From Albimonas sp963816545 (lineage in GTDB: Bacteria; Pseudomonadota; Alphaproteobacteria; Rhodobacterales; Rhodobacteraceae), in NCBI GenBank assembly GCA_963816545.1, contig CAWFLE010000005.1:124001-188000 (forward strand): 64,000 nucleotides of DNA. Reading direction: 5' to 3'. Below the pieces are notes generated by a model. It saw only the letters and a list, made by a program, of their open reading frames with translations. It ran no database searches and was not told the DNA's origin. This document shows, piece after piece, positions 9,230 through 16,073 of this stretch (the stretch's first letter is position 1; every line of letters starts with the position of its first letter). The position numbers were made by a program, and so were the translations under genes.

Positions 9230-9970
9230 ATGGTCAGAGGCATGGATGAAACGCCCGATCCTCGCGCCTCTGACGCGCCCGACCCCGAGCTTGTGGAGCT
9301 GATGCGCGAGCGCGTGGTCCGCCGGAAGTCCAGCGCCCCGAAGTCCCCGAAGGCCGGCCCCGGTCGCCCGAAGGGTCAGCCCAAGACGGGCGGCAAGGTC
9401 GCCGGCAGGCCCAACCTCATGTCCCCCGAGTTCCGCGAGTGGCTGGCGGCCAAGGCCCGGCCGTTCGAGTTGCTGGCCGCGGTCTGCGCCGGCGAGGAAA
9501 TTGACGACGGCGGCGTGAAGCGGAAGCCGACCCTGGCGGAGCGCATGAGGGCATCGGAGACGCTGGGGCGCAAGCTGGTCCCCGACCTCTCCGCCGCGTC
9601 CCTCTCCGGTCCCAACGGCGGCCCTCTGGAGGTTGGAACGCCCCTCTCCAGCATGGAGCTGTCCCGCCGGCTTCTGTCCGCCATCCATTCCGCGGCCGGG
9701 GACAAGAGCATCCCCACGCGCCCCGCGCCCGACGTCCTGGACGCCGTGGTGGTGGAGCCTGCGACGCCCGAGCCTGCGGCCCCCGAGGAGGCTCCGGGCC
9801 TGCCTATCGGGCATGAGGAGCCGCTGGGCGTCTCGGGGATCTTCGCCCGCCTGGAGGAACGCCTGCCGGGCGGCCGGGAGCGTTGGACCGCTCGCGACCT
9901 GCGCGGGCAGATCGTCAAGACCGCCTTCGGCATCGACGCCCTGAAGCGAACCCTGGGAGCGCAGGAATGA
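9230..9970 (+). CDS. Hypothetical phage-type protein with GRPKG motif, possible small-terminase-like
   Basis: The protein has about 246 residues. A basic AT-hook-like stretch (AGPGRPKGQPKTGGKVAGRPN) precedes a short helical domain (SPEFREWLAAKARPFELLAA .. TLAERMRASETLGRKLVPDL) and a SGPNGGPLEV segment. The second half is Pro/Ala-rich, then helical (WTARDLRGQIVKTAFGIDAL). GRPKG plus (S/T)GPNGGP is common in phage proteins encoded just before terminases, so a DNA-recognition role is possible but unproven. The start may be ATG 9230 or ATG 9242. It is the first gene of a second overlapping operon; its stop overlaps the next start at 9967. Confidence 0.6.
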   Translation: MVRGMDETPDPRASDAPDPELVELMRERVVRRKSSAPKSPKAGPGRPKGQPKTGGKVAGRPNLMSPEFREWLAAKARPFELLAAVCAGEEIDDGGVKRKPTLAERMRASETLGRKLVPDLSAASLSGPNGGPLEVGTPLSSMELSRRLLSAIHSAAGDKSIPTRPAPDVLDAVVVEPATPEPAAPEEAPGLPIGHEEPLGVSGIFARLEERLPGGRERWTARDLRGQIVKTAFGIDALKRTLGAQE

Positions 9971-10602
9971 AAGCCGCAGAGAAGCCCGCAGAGGCCCCGC
10001 AGGAGTCGCGCAAGGCCTTGGCTGCACCTGCCGCCGCCGATGGGCTGTCCGCCCGCCACGAGGCTGCTCAGGAGCGCGTGGAGGCCCTGCGCCTGGAGCG
10101 GGACGCGGCGACGCTGGCGGGAAAGGGCTTCGACCACGGCCGGCTGCGGGATGCAGAGGACGAGGTGGAGGCCATCGAGGCGGCGCAGGCGGAGATCGTT
10201 CGCCGGGAGCGCGTGGTTCTCGCCGATGCCGAGCGGGAGCGCCTTCGGGCTGCGCGGCGTCAGGCCATCGCGCGCAACGCGGATCGGGTCGCGGCCATCG
10301 AGGAGGCGGAAGCCCTCGCGCGGGCGCTGACGGATGCGCTGCTGCGGGCGGAGACGAGCCGGGCGGATCTGGCGAAGGCCGTGCGCGAGGCGGGCGAGCG
10401 GCTGCCGGGGGATCTTCAGAAGACGGAGCAGATCGACCGGCTGGGCCGCGGGCTGTCCGCGATCCTGGCGCGGGTCGGGGAGGCCGGGAAGCTCGGGGAG
10501 ATCAGCCTGCATGTGACTTCGCACCGGGCGGAGGATGCATGGCTTCGCGGGGAAGAGCAGGCGGAGCGGCAGTTGGCCGCGATGATGGAGGACGAGGCAT
10601 GA
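9967..10602 (+). CDS. Coiled-coil protein of unknown function
   Basis: The protein has 211 residues, almost entirely helical and rich in Ala, Arg and Glu. Heptad-like spacing is visible through about residues 30-135 (AAQERVEALRLERDAATLAG, EVEAIEAAQAEIVRRERVVL, AERERLRAARRQAIARNADR). Phages encode such proteins as scaffolds, tape fragments or regulators, but nothing allows a choice here. It overlaps both neighbours by ATGA, so it is co-translated with them. Confidence 0.6.
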   Translation: MKAAEKPAEAPQESRKALAAPAAADGLSARHEAAQERVEALRLERDAATLAGKGFDHGRLRDAEDEVEAIEAAQAEIVRRERVVLADAERERLRAARRQAIARNADRVAAIEEAEALARALTDALLRAETSRADLAKAVREAGERLPGDLQKTEQIDRLGRGLSAILARVGEAGKLGEISLHVTSHRAEDAWLRGEEQAERQLAAMMEDEA

Positions 10603-11045
10603 AGAAGCAGGAGATCGACCCGCGCCGGGTTCAGCAGGACTTCTGCGGGCAGGTTCTGCGCCGCTGGTTCGTGCGGCTGCCGGCGGAGATGATCCTGGAC
10701 GACGTGAAGGACCCGACTATCTGGCGGCGGGTCCAGTTGGACCGGATGAAGGCGCTGCGCCGGCATGATGAGGTTTACCTTGTCGGCTACGGCGAGGATT
10801 TCGCGGTGAGCGCCCGCGTCACCGATGCCACGAGCGAAGCGGTGGTCCTCGGCGGGATGAAGATCATCAACTTTCCCGAGCGGATCACGCCCCTGTTCAA
10901 CGACGGGACCTATCGGGTGGCGTGGGTCGGCACGGGTTACGCCGTGGAGCGGATCGCGGACGGGCACCAGTTGGGCGGCGCCCACGGGTCCGAGGCGCTG
11001 GCGATCCGTGAGATCCAGAGCCTCTATCCGCGTCCGGTGGCGTGA
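10599..11045 (+). CDS. Hypothetical protein, 148 residues
   Basis: A soluble alpha/beta protein without a recognised family. The core (RRWFVRLPAEMILDDVKDP .. DEVYLVGYGEDFAVSARV .. VLGGMKIINFPERITPLFND .. YRVAWVGTGYAVERIADG) looks like a small beta-rich domain followed by one helix. The start overlaps the coiled-coil gene and the stop shares a base with the next ATG (TGATG at 11043-11047). Position in the operon suggests a role in the same DNA-packaging or replication task as its neighbours. Confidence 0.55.
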   Translation: MKKQEIDPRRVQQDFCGQVLRRWFVRLPAEMILDDVKDPTIWRRVQLDRMKALRRHDEVYLVGYGEDFAVSARVTDATSEAVVLGGMKIINFPERITPLFNDGTYRVAWVGTGYAVERIADGHQLGGAHGSEALAIREIQSLYPRPVA

Positions 11046-11614
11046 TGAACGGCGGGCTTCCTTCCACGGTTCCGGCTCCGGGCGCTGTGGTCCCTGCGGG
11101 GGCCGCTCCCGACGGCGCTCCCGTCCCGGCTGCGGGTGCGCCAGCTCGTGGCGGAGGCGGGGGCGGCGGCGTCGCCCTCATGCCTCGGTTCGCGGAGTGG
11201 GCGAGGGCCGGAGGCGATGCGGCCGGCTACGAGGCCCGCTGTCAGCTCGTGCGGAACGTCAATGACGTGCTGATCGCGGTCCCCGAACATGAGCGGGCCG
11301 CTCTGGACTCTGGGTTCATGCGCCTGCCGGAGCGGGCGCAGAAGACGGCGCTGGCGGTGCTGGAGGACACGCGCAACGTGCCTCCGGCTCCCCTCTCGGA
11401 TGACGGCGCGGCGCGGGTGCTGAAGGACCCGGCCTTCGCCAAGCTGGCGCGCGAGTGGGGCGGGGATGCCGGGCGACGGTTCGGCAAACTGCGGGCGCGC
11501 ATGTTGTGGGCGCTGGACCGGCTGGCGCCTGCCGAGGCTCACGCCCTCATGGACTGGTTCGACGCCCTCCCCGATGCGGCCGTGGTCGCCCTCTGCCGCT
11601 CCCTGGCGAGGTAG
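11045..11614 (+). CDS. Hypothetical protein with Pro/Ala/Gly-rich N-terminus
   Basis: The protein has 189 residues. The first ~45 are low-complexity Pro/Ala/Gly, including a run of seven glycines. The remainder is helical and ends LAREWGGDAGRRFGKLRARM .. HALMDWFDALPDAAVVALC. An L..EWG.....(N/F)...A.. segment followed by a helical pair recalls C-terminal pieces of some phage scaffolding or head-assembly proteins; this is a weak resemblance only. ATG 11045 is preferred to the GTG at 11042. Confidence 0.55.
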   Translation: MNGGLPSTVPAPGAVVPAGAAPDGAPVPAAGAPARGGGGGGGVALMPRFAEWARAGGDAAGYEARCQLVRNVNDVLIAVPEHERAALDSGFMRLPERAQKTALAVLEDTRNVPPAPLSDDGAARVLKDPAFAKLAREWGGDAGRRFGKLRARMLWALDRLAPAEAHALMDWFDALPDAAVVALCRSLAR

Positions 11615-11623
11615 GAGATCCCC

Positions 11624-11698
11624 ATGGCCTCGCCGAACGAGGAGCTGGAGCGCATCCGGCGCAAGCACGTCGCGGCGTTCGAGAGGGTGAGGGATTGA
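11624..11698 (+). CDS. Very small hypothetical protein, 24 residues
   Basis: ATG at 11624 has AGGAG seven bases upstream, and the frame reads MASPNEELERIRRKHVAAFE plus four residues. It is a single charged helix. The stop overlaps a TTG (ATTGA at 11694-11698) that may start the next gene. It may be a real micro-protein or a coupling leader for the terminase-like gene. Confidence 0.4.
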   Translation: MASPNEELERIRRKHVAAFERVRD

Positions 11699-12609
11699 AC
11701 CTCCTGCACGCCCTCGCCCGCGCTGTCGCAATGCGCGAGGTGCGGCGGCTGTCGGACGGGGGCGTCCCGCAGTCCTACGCGCCGTCAAGGCGTCGCTCGC
11801 CCCTCGCCGCGTCGGCCCCAACGCCGGCTCCTGTCGAAGAGATCACAGAATACGAGGACGAGCTTCGGAAGCTCCCGGAGCCGCTTCGGACCCACATCCG
11901 GCGGGGCGGCTTCCTCTCCGACCTGAAGGCCGAGGCGTGGCCGCTGATCCTGCCGGAGTGGGCGGACGCGGCGTTCAACCGATGGAGCGGCGCACCGTCC
12001 GGCCCCATGACCGCGCTCGGGGTGACGGTGGCGGAGGACCGCGTGACCCTCGCCCTGCGGCACGGGGACTGGTTCGACCTGCGGACGCATGACGGGATCG
12101 ACGCGACGGACGGTCCCGCGGTGGCGGCGCTGATCTTTGGGGCGAGGCGCGGCCGGTGCGAGATCGGATTCGACCTGCGCGACGGCTGCGCCCGGCCCGC
12201 TCACGATCATCTGAGGACGCAGGGTCTGCCGGTCGTCGGCATTGGAACGGAAGCGGCGCAGCATCTCCGCTCCGGCTTCCCCGACATGCACAGCGTGATG
12301 TGGTGGGCGTTCCGCGAGGCGCTGGACCCGGCGAACCTGTCGAAGATCACGCTCCCGCCTGACGCTGCGCTGAAGGAGGAGTTGGAGGCGCTGCGGTGGA
12401 CGCTGACGGAGGCCGGCATCGCGGTCACGCCGGAGCGGCCCTCGAACAGCGCCGAGGCGATAGCGAACGCCTGGGCGTGCGGTGGAGAAGCCAAGGGGGC
12501 GGCGAAGCGTCAGATCACGGGAAACCTGGGCTACGCCGGGGCAAAGCGGGCCGGCAGGCCGCTGGCGGGAGCGACGGCGATGAGGAAGTCTCCATCTTCC
12601 CAAACTTGA
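11695..12609 (+). CDS. Stand-alone terminase-large-subunit nuclease-like protein
   Basis: The stretch from about residue 105 to 254 follows the RNase H-fold nuclease half of phage large terminases: GVTVAEDRVTLALRHGDWF, then DGPAVAALI, then IGFDLRDGCARPAHDHLRTQ, LPVVGI, MWWAFREALDP and ITLPPDAALKEELEALRWTL. No Walker A or B ATPase half precedes it; the ~100 upstream residues are short and unrelated. The first catalytic Asp (usually GVDVA) is Thr111 here; the second acidic residue appears kept (Asp160) and the third may be Glu254. The protein may therefore bind DNA or a helper terminase without cutting. Length is 305 residues from TTG 11695, or 293 from ATG 11731. The assignment is by motif order only. 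Confidence 0.6.
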   Translation: MNLLHALARAVAMREVRRLSDGGVPQSYAPSRRRSPLAASAPTPAPVEEITEYEDELRKLPEPLRTHIRRGGFLSDLKAEAWPLILPEWADAAFNRWSGAPSGPMTALGVTVAEDRVTLALRHGDWFDLRTHDGIDATDGPAVAALIFGARRGRCEIGFDLRDGCARPAHDHLRTQGLPVVGIGTEAAQHLRSGFPDMHSVMWWAFREALDPANLSKITLPPDAALKEELEALRWTLTEAGIAVTPERPSNSAEAIANAWACGGEAKGAAKRQITGNLGYAGAKRAGRPLAGATAMRKSPSSQT

Positions 12610-12731
12610 TGTGCGTCGAACAGGTCCGCGTCATCATCCATAAGGACCAGATCCACAGCCTCTTGCAGCCGCCGTGCCGTTTCCATCCGCGCGCGGGATG
12701 CGGAGAAATTTATGACGTTTGTCGATGACAT
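12531..12731 (-). CDS. Small acidic hypothetical protein, 66 residues
   Basis: The frame starts at 12731 (MSSTNVINFSASRARMETAR) and continues with a very acidic helix (LVLMDDDADLF) and WEDGDFLIAVAPASG. It is convergent with the terminase-like gene and overlaps its last 79 bases. The N-terminus has the look of small phage regulators, but no family is recognised and no strong ribosome-binding site is seen. It would be read from the AT-richer region upstream (12732-12830). Confidence 0.45.
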   Translation of the reverse strand: MSSTNVINFSASRARMETARRLQEAVDLVLMDDDADLFDAHQVWEDGDFLIAVAPASGLPARFAPA

Positions 12732-13069
12732 TATGAATCCGGTCGGGTGGATTTCAGGTTACCGATAGGTAAACCGCTAACTCCCTGTTAACCAAGCGCA
12801 TACGCAATCTAAGAACTTTAAACTTTAATGAGTTTGACCCGCCAACAGCTCTCCGTCGCGAGAGTTCTCAACACAATAGTGTTCAACTGCATCATCCGCG
12901 TGTGGGGCGCGGTAGAGCGCGCTTGCTCGCGCTCGGGCCGCAGGCTGTTCCCCCTTTGGGATCGGGTGGTGCGGGCGGGGTGCCTGCGGCTTTTCCTCGT
13001 TCCCGTCGGCGCTCATGCTAGTGTGCAACCCATCCTGCCTCGGGCCGTTGCCCGAGGAGGAGGTCCTGC
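12732..13069. other. Gene-poor, AT-richer spacer with promoter-like and hairpin sequence
   Basis: No convincing gene is seen. The left part (12745-12830) is the most AT-rich stretch of the element and holds an imperfect inverted repeat (GGTTACC .. GGTAAACC, 12757-12775), suited to promoters of the flanking genes. At 13038-13057 a perfect 8-bp hairpin (CCTCGGGC-CGTT-GCCCGAGG) runs into the ribosome-binding site of the next gene. Confidence 0.5.
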
Positions 13070-13228
13070 ATGGCACTCTTCGTAGCCGGTTTCTTCGGCG
13101 CGTTCGCTTCGGCCGCTGCGGCAATCTACTTTGATGCGGGTATCTGGAGCATCCTCTGGGTGTATGTCCTAGGAGGTGTCGTCGCTATCGTCGCAAGCGC
13201 TCTCGCTGCCGGCTTCTTTCGCCGGTGA
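13070..13228 (+). CDS. Small two-helix membrane protein, 52 residues
   Basis: The ATG at 13070 has a strong GAGGAGG site eight bases upstream. The 52-residue product is almost entirely hydrophobic: helix one about residues 3-20 (LFVAGFFGAFASAAAAIY) and helix two about 26-50 (WSILWVYVLGGVVAIVASAL), with two terminal arginines. The hairpin at 13038-13057 overlaps the start of the ribosome-binding site and could limit translation. The role is unknown; small hydrophobic proteins of mobile elements include holin-like and exclusion proteins, but nothing specific is seen. Confidence 0.65.
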   Translation: MALFVAGFFGAFASAAAAIYFDAGIWSILWVYVLGGVVAIVASALAAGFFRR

Positions 13229-13416
13229 TCGGGGCGGCACCGACGTCTTGTGATGGCGAAGGACATGGGATCGGGGTAGCCCCGCCGGAGAACATGCGCC
13301 GGCAGGGCTCGCGCGTGCAAAACGCGGTCCGAAGACGCAAAGAGCCTAGGACCTTTTCGACAGCGCGAGAAGATGAACCAGCGTCAACCCGCGGATGCGC
13401 CGCCGCCGCCGAATGC

Positions 13417-13587
13417 TTACGGCCGATACAGCGGATCGCATAGGTCAATCGGAGCGCGCCTGCTGCGATTCTCCTCCAGGTCCCGCCGCGCGTCCATCAG
13501 GAGCGCCAGGACGTCCGCCTCGACGCGCCTCTCCTGTATCCGACGGCTAAGCCAGCCGTCGAACGGAATGATGGTTGCTCCGGTCAT
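13417..13587 (-). CDS. Small hypothetical protein, 56 residues
   Basis: Start at 13587 with AGGAGAGG about ten bases upstream on the minus strand. The sequence begins MTGATIIPFDGWLSRRIQER and continues with a helix (VEADVLALLMDARRDLEENR). It resembles short phage-associated proteins in size and charge but matches no family I recognise. It is divergent from the gene at 13644. Confidence 0.5.
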   Translation of the reverse strand: MTGATIIPFDGWLSRRIQERRVEADVLALLMDARRDLEENRSRRAPIDLCDPLYRP

Positions 13588-13643
13588 TCTAGTGCCCCTC
13601 TCCTGCTGAACCCCGGCGCTTGGATGCCGCAGCACGATTGACG

Positions 13644-13923
13644 ATGGATGAACCGAACAGCAGGTCACCGGGTGCGACGAGAACCTGTGCGGCACGAAGC
13701 TGACGCCATCCGAGGCCGCGACGTTCACCGAAGGTGTAAGGCGCCAGCTTCTCGGGACCATCTATGGCATCGGCGACGCGATGCTGGGCCTTCCCATCGA
13801 TCCGCTGGAGTGGCGGCCGGAGCACTTCTACATGCGCGGTGGCGGTCATGGCGACGCTGGGCAGCTCGCCCCTGGGCCGCCATAGAGGCGCTGGAGGCGA
13901 TGGCCGGGAGCGAGCAGGCATGA
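13644..13923 (+). CDS. Hypothetical protein, apparently broken by two frame breaks
   Basis: No single frame is open, but three frame pieces join sensibly: an ATG at 13644 (MDEP), then EQQVTGCDENLCGTKLTPSE .. GDAMLGLPIDPLEWRPEHFY with MRGGGHGDAGQLA, then RPWAAIEALEAMAGSEQA, which ends in an ATGA overlap with the next gene. The breaks would lie near 13656 and 13873. The overlap and the protein-like composition support a real gene of about 93 residues; function is unknown. Confidence 0.4.
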
Positions 13924-14171
13924 GCGGGCAGGAGATCGATCGTAGCGCCGTCTGGGGCCGCCTGGACAGCTTGCTCGTGCATGAGGCGGCGCTGCCGCGG
14001 GCGGCGGACCTCGCGGTCGCGATGCAGCTTGCGACGGAGCGCGTGGAGGACGGTTTCATAGAAGGCGGAGAGAAAGCTGTCTCCCGCCTCGCGGGGGAAG
14101 TCGCGTCGCTCCTGCGGACGGTGCAGGCGGACCTCGACGCGCTGCGGAGCGAGTTCGCGCGGAAGCAGTAG
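13920..14171 (+). CDS. Hypothetical helical protein, 83 residues
   Basis: Starts at ATG 13920 in an ATGA overlap with the preceding frame and reads MSGQEIDRSAVWGRLDSLLV, followed by two long amphipathic helices (RVEDGFIEGGEKAVSRLAGE and LLRTVQADLDALRSEFARK). It is the last gene of the element, 28 bp before a terminator. No family is recognised. Confidence 0.5.
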   Translation: MSGQEIDRSAVWGRLDSLLVHEAALPRAADLAVAMQLATERVEDGFIEGGEKAVSRLAGEVASLLRTVQADLDALRSEFARKQ

Positions 14172-14198
14172 CGGCCGGATCAAGAGCGAGATTTGCAG

Positions 14199-14229
14199 GG
14201 GCGGCCTTCGGGTCGCCCTTTTCGTTTTC
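14199..14229 (+). terminator. Rho-independent terminator at the end of the integrated element
   Basis: GGGCGGCC-TTCG-GGTCGCCC (14199-14218, one G-T pair) is followed by TTTTCGTTTT. It closes the operon ending at 14171 and shields the tRNA-Thr region. Confidence 0.8.
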
Positions 14230-14243
14230 GCAGCAGCAGGCGG

Positions 14244-14261
14244 CGGACACCTTGCGGACAC
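14244..14261 (+). repeat. Two CGGACAC repeats beside attR
   Basis: CGGACAC at 14244-14250 and 14255-14261, about 41 bp inside attR, match the series in front of the integrase (4621-4667). They are candidate arm-type sites for the recombinase. Confidence 0.45.
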
Positions 14262-14301
14262 GAGGTAATAGCTCATGGCTGGATTTTGTCTAAGTCATTG
14301 C

Positions 14302-14353
14302 TTTTGCGGCGCCGGTCGAGGGGCTCGAACCCCCGACCCCCTGATTACAAATC
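14302..14353. repeat. attR: 52-bp repeat within the intact tRNA-Thr
   Basis: Identical to 4436-4487. It covers the tRNA-Thr 3' half from just beyond the acceptor end into the anticodon arm, so integration leaves a functional tRNA at this end. Confidence 0.92.
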
Positions 14354-14382
14354 AGGTGCTCTACCAGCTGAGCTAGACCGGC
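14310..14382 (-). tRNA. tRNA-Thr (anticodon TGT)
   Basis: On the minus strand the acceptor stem is GCCGGTC/GACCGGC, the anticodon arm CCTGA-TTTGTAA-TCAGG gives anticodon TGT (Thr), and the T arm is GGGGG-TTCGAGC-CCCTC with one G-T pair. Length is 73 nt with no encoded CCA. It is the integration target of the element on its 3' side. Confidence 0.93.
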
Positions 14383-14491
14383 TTCCCCGCGCCTCACGGT
14401 CTAGAGGCTCGGGCCGCGTCGGGCAAGCGGGCGGCGGAACCTGCGGAGGTCGGCGGCGGTTTTCCTCCTGACAAGGAAAAGGAGGTCCGAC

Positions 14492-14692
14492 ATGGCCGAA
14501 CGCATGAGATCGAAGGACGGAAAGCGCGAGACCGAGGAGATGCTCGGCGAGACGGGAGATCCCGCGCTGGCGGGGCGCGCGGGCGGCGACCTCGCCAGAC
14601 GCATCGGCACGGAGGACGAGAAGAAGCGCGCCTTCGAGCGACCCGCCGGCGCCACCCGCGTCACCAAGGAGGACGAAGGCGAGGAGGACTGA
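14492..14692 (+). CDS. Small charged hypothetical protein, 66 residues
   Basis: A near-perfect ribosome-binding site (AAGGAGGT) lies seven bases before the ATG at 14492. The protein is strongly charged and polar (MRSKDGKRETEEML, DLARRIGTEDEKKRAFERP, tail TKEDEGEED), with no hydrophobic core, and is probably disordered. A 7-bp hairpin (TTTTCCT/AGGAAAA, 14460-14480) precedes the ribosome-binding site. It is 2 bp upstream of the host-attachment gene and likely co-transcribed. The function is not recognised. Confidence 0.65.
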   Translation: MAERMRSKDGKRETEEMLGETGDPALAGRAGGDLARRIGTEDEKKRAFERPAGATRVTKEDEGEED

Positions 14693-14694
14693 GC

Positions 14695-15153
14695 GTGGCC
14701 AGGATCGACAAAGGCGCCTGGGTGCTGATCGCCGACAGCGAGAAGGCCCTGTTCCTCGAAAACATGGGCGACGAGATCGACTATAACCTCGAGGTCCGCA
14801 GGAAGGACCTGCACGACAATCCCAAGACCTCGGACCAGGGGGCGAACAGGCCGGGGCGGATGAACGACACGGGCCCCGGGCAGATGTCCGCCGTGGAGGA
14901 CGCCGACTGGCACGAACTGGAGAAGGAGCGGTTCGCGGACGACCTCGCGGATCTGCTCTACAAGCGGGGCCACAACGGCGGGTTCGAGAAGATCGTGCTG
15001 GTGGCGGCCCCGCAGACGCTGGGGCATCTGCGCAAGAAGCTGCACAAGGAGGTCGAGGCGAAGGTGATCGGGGAGATCCCGAAGGATCTGACGCACCTGC
15101 CCATCGACCAGATCGAGAAGCGGCTTCAGGAGGAGTTCGCTCCCCCGCGCTGA
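14695..15153 (+). CDS. Host attachment family protein
   Basis: 152 residues from a GTG start. The opening GAWVLIADSEKALFLEN, the FADDLADLLYKRGHNGGFEK helix, the KIVLVAAPQTLGHLRKKLH strand-helix and EIPKDLTHLPIDQIEKRL are the hallmarks of the Host_attach family (PF10116), found widely in Alphaproteobacteria and named for an Agrobacterium protein linked to host attachment. The fold resembles eRF1 domain 3-like proteins. Physiological role is unclear; in many members it is probably a general stress or surface-related protein. Confidence 0.82.
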   Translation: MARIDKGAWVLIADSEKALFLENMGDEIDYNLEVRRKDLHDNPKTSDQGANRPGRMNDTGPGQMSAVEDADWHELEKERFADDLADLLYKRGHNGGFEKIVLVAAPQTLGHLRKKLHKEVEAKVIGEIPKDLTHLPIDQIEKRLQEEFAPPR

Positions 15154-16073
15154 GGTCGCCGCCCAGGTTTGTCGCGCCCGCGCCGCCCCGCCGGCGCGGG
15201 CGCTTCGCGTTCAGGCCCGGCGCAGGCGCAGGCGCAGGCCCGCGAGCGCGGCCATCCCCAGCGGCAGCAGCAGGAGCGCGGCCGGCCCGGGCACGGGCGA
15301 GGCGGCCGAAACCGCCGACACGGCGTAGTCCGGATAGTTGGCGAAGAAGCCGTCCATGCCGAAGCCGATGAAGCGGTCGAACTGGGCGAGGGCGGCCTGC
15401 TCGTCCCCTTCGCCGAAGGTCCAGCCCACCACCGACAGATCGAGCGAGTGGGCGTAGTCGATGAAGTCGAGCCAGTCCTGATCGGTGCTCAGGCCGAACC
15501 CGATGTAGATGCCGAGCCCGTCGACCTTGCCGGCTACGTCGGCGAGGGTCGTGGAGCCGTCCGTGCCGGTCCAGGCCCCGCCGGTCAGCGGGCCGCCCAC
15601 CCAGTAGCCCAGCGAGACGAGGTCGATGTCCGTGCCCTCGGCAAGCTGGAAGCTCTCGATCTCGTCGAGCGCGGCGACGCTGAAGCTCTGGATGTAGGCC
15701 CCGTCTGCAGTGGTCTGGAAGCCCTTGGCCGCGAGGGTCTGGACCAGCTTCAGGTTCAGCGCGGCATCGGCGGCCTTGGCCTCGGGGTAGACGCCGAGAT
15801 CGACGCCGGTGTCGGCGCGCCACTGGTTCGCGAAGTCCAGAACCTCGGCGAAGGTGGGGACCTTGTGGCCGGAGCCGTAGGAGGAGACGTAGCCGGGCGC
15901 GGAGGAAACGGGGACGATGTCGACCGTCAGGGTCCGGATCTCGGCCAGCGTGAAGTCGGAGACCGCGTAGCCGCCGTTGCGCTGGGCGAAAAGCGACTCG
16001 ACGTTGGTGGTGCGGGTCAGGGTTTCGTCGTGGATTGACGTTGCCCCCTGATCCCGGACTGGGTGCGTGTTCA

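Larger units (their letters stand above)
4436..14353. mobile_element. tRNA-Thr-integrated genetic element, about 9.9 kb, phage-satellite-like
   Basis: The element lies between two identical 52-bp repeats, and the intact tRNA-Thr is restored at the right end. It encodes a P4-type tyrosine integrase beside attL, an AlpA-like DNA-binding protein, a RepA/AAA+ helicase followed by an iteron-like array, an operon of overlapping unknown genes ending in a terminase-nuclease-like protein, and small genes closed by a terminator before attR. No capsid, tail, portal or full terminase is visible and no conjugation genes are seen. Integrase, AlpA-type regulator, replication gene and origin in this order match what is known of phage-inducible satellites. 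That identity is inferred. Confidence 0.8.

Noticed and set aside
12828..13085. An 85-codon plus-strand frame in the spacer
   Set aside because: No ribosome-binding site, unusual composition, and it runs over the hairpin and ribosome-binding site of the 13070 gene.
13373..13609. A 78-codon plus-strand frame
   Set aside because: Antisense to the 13417-13587 gene, which has the better ribosome-binding site and more protein-like composition.
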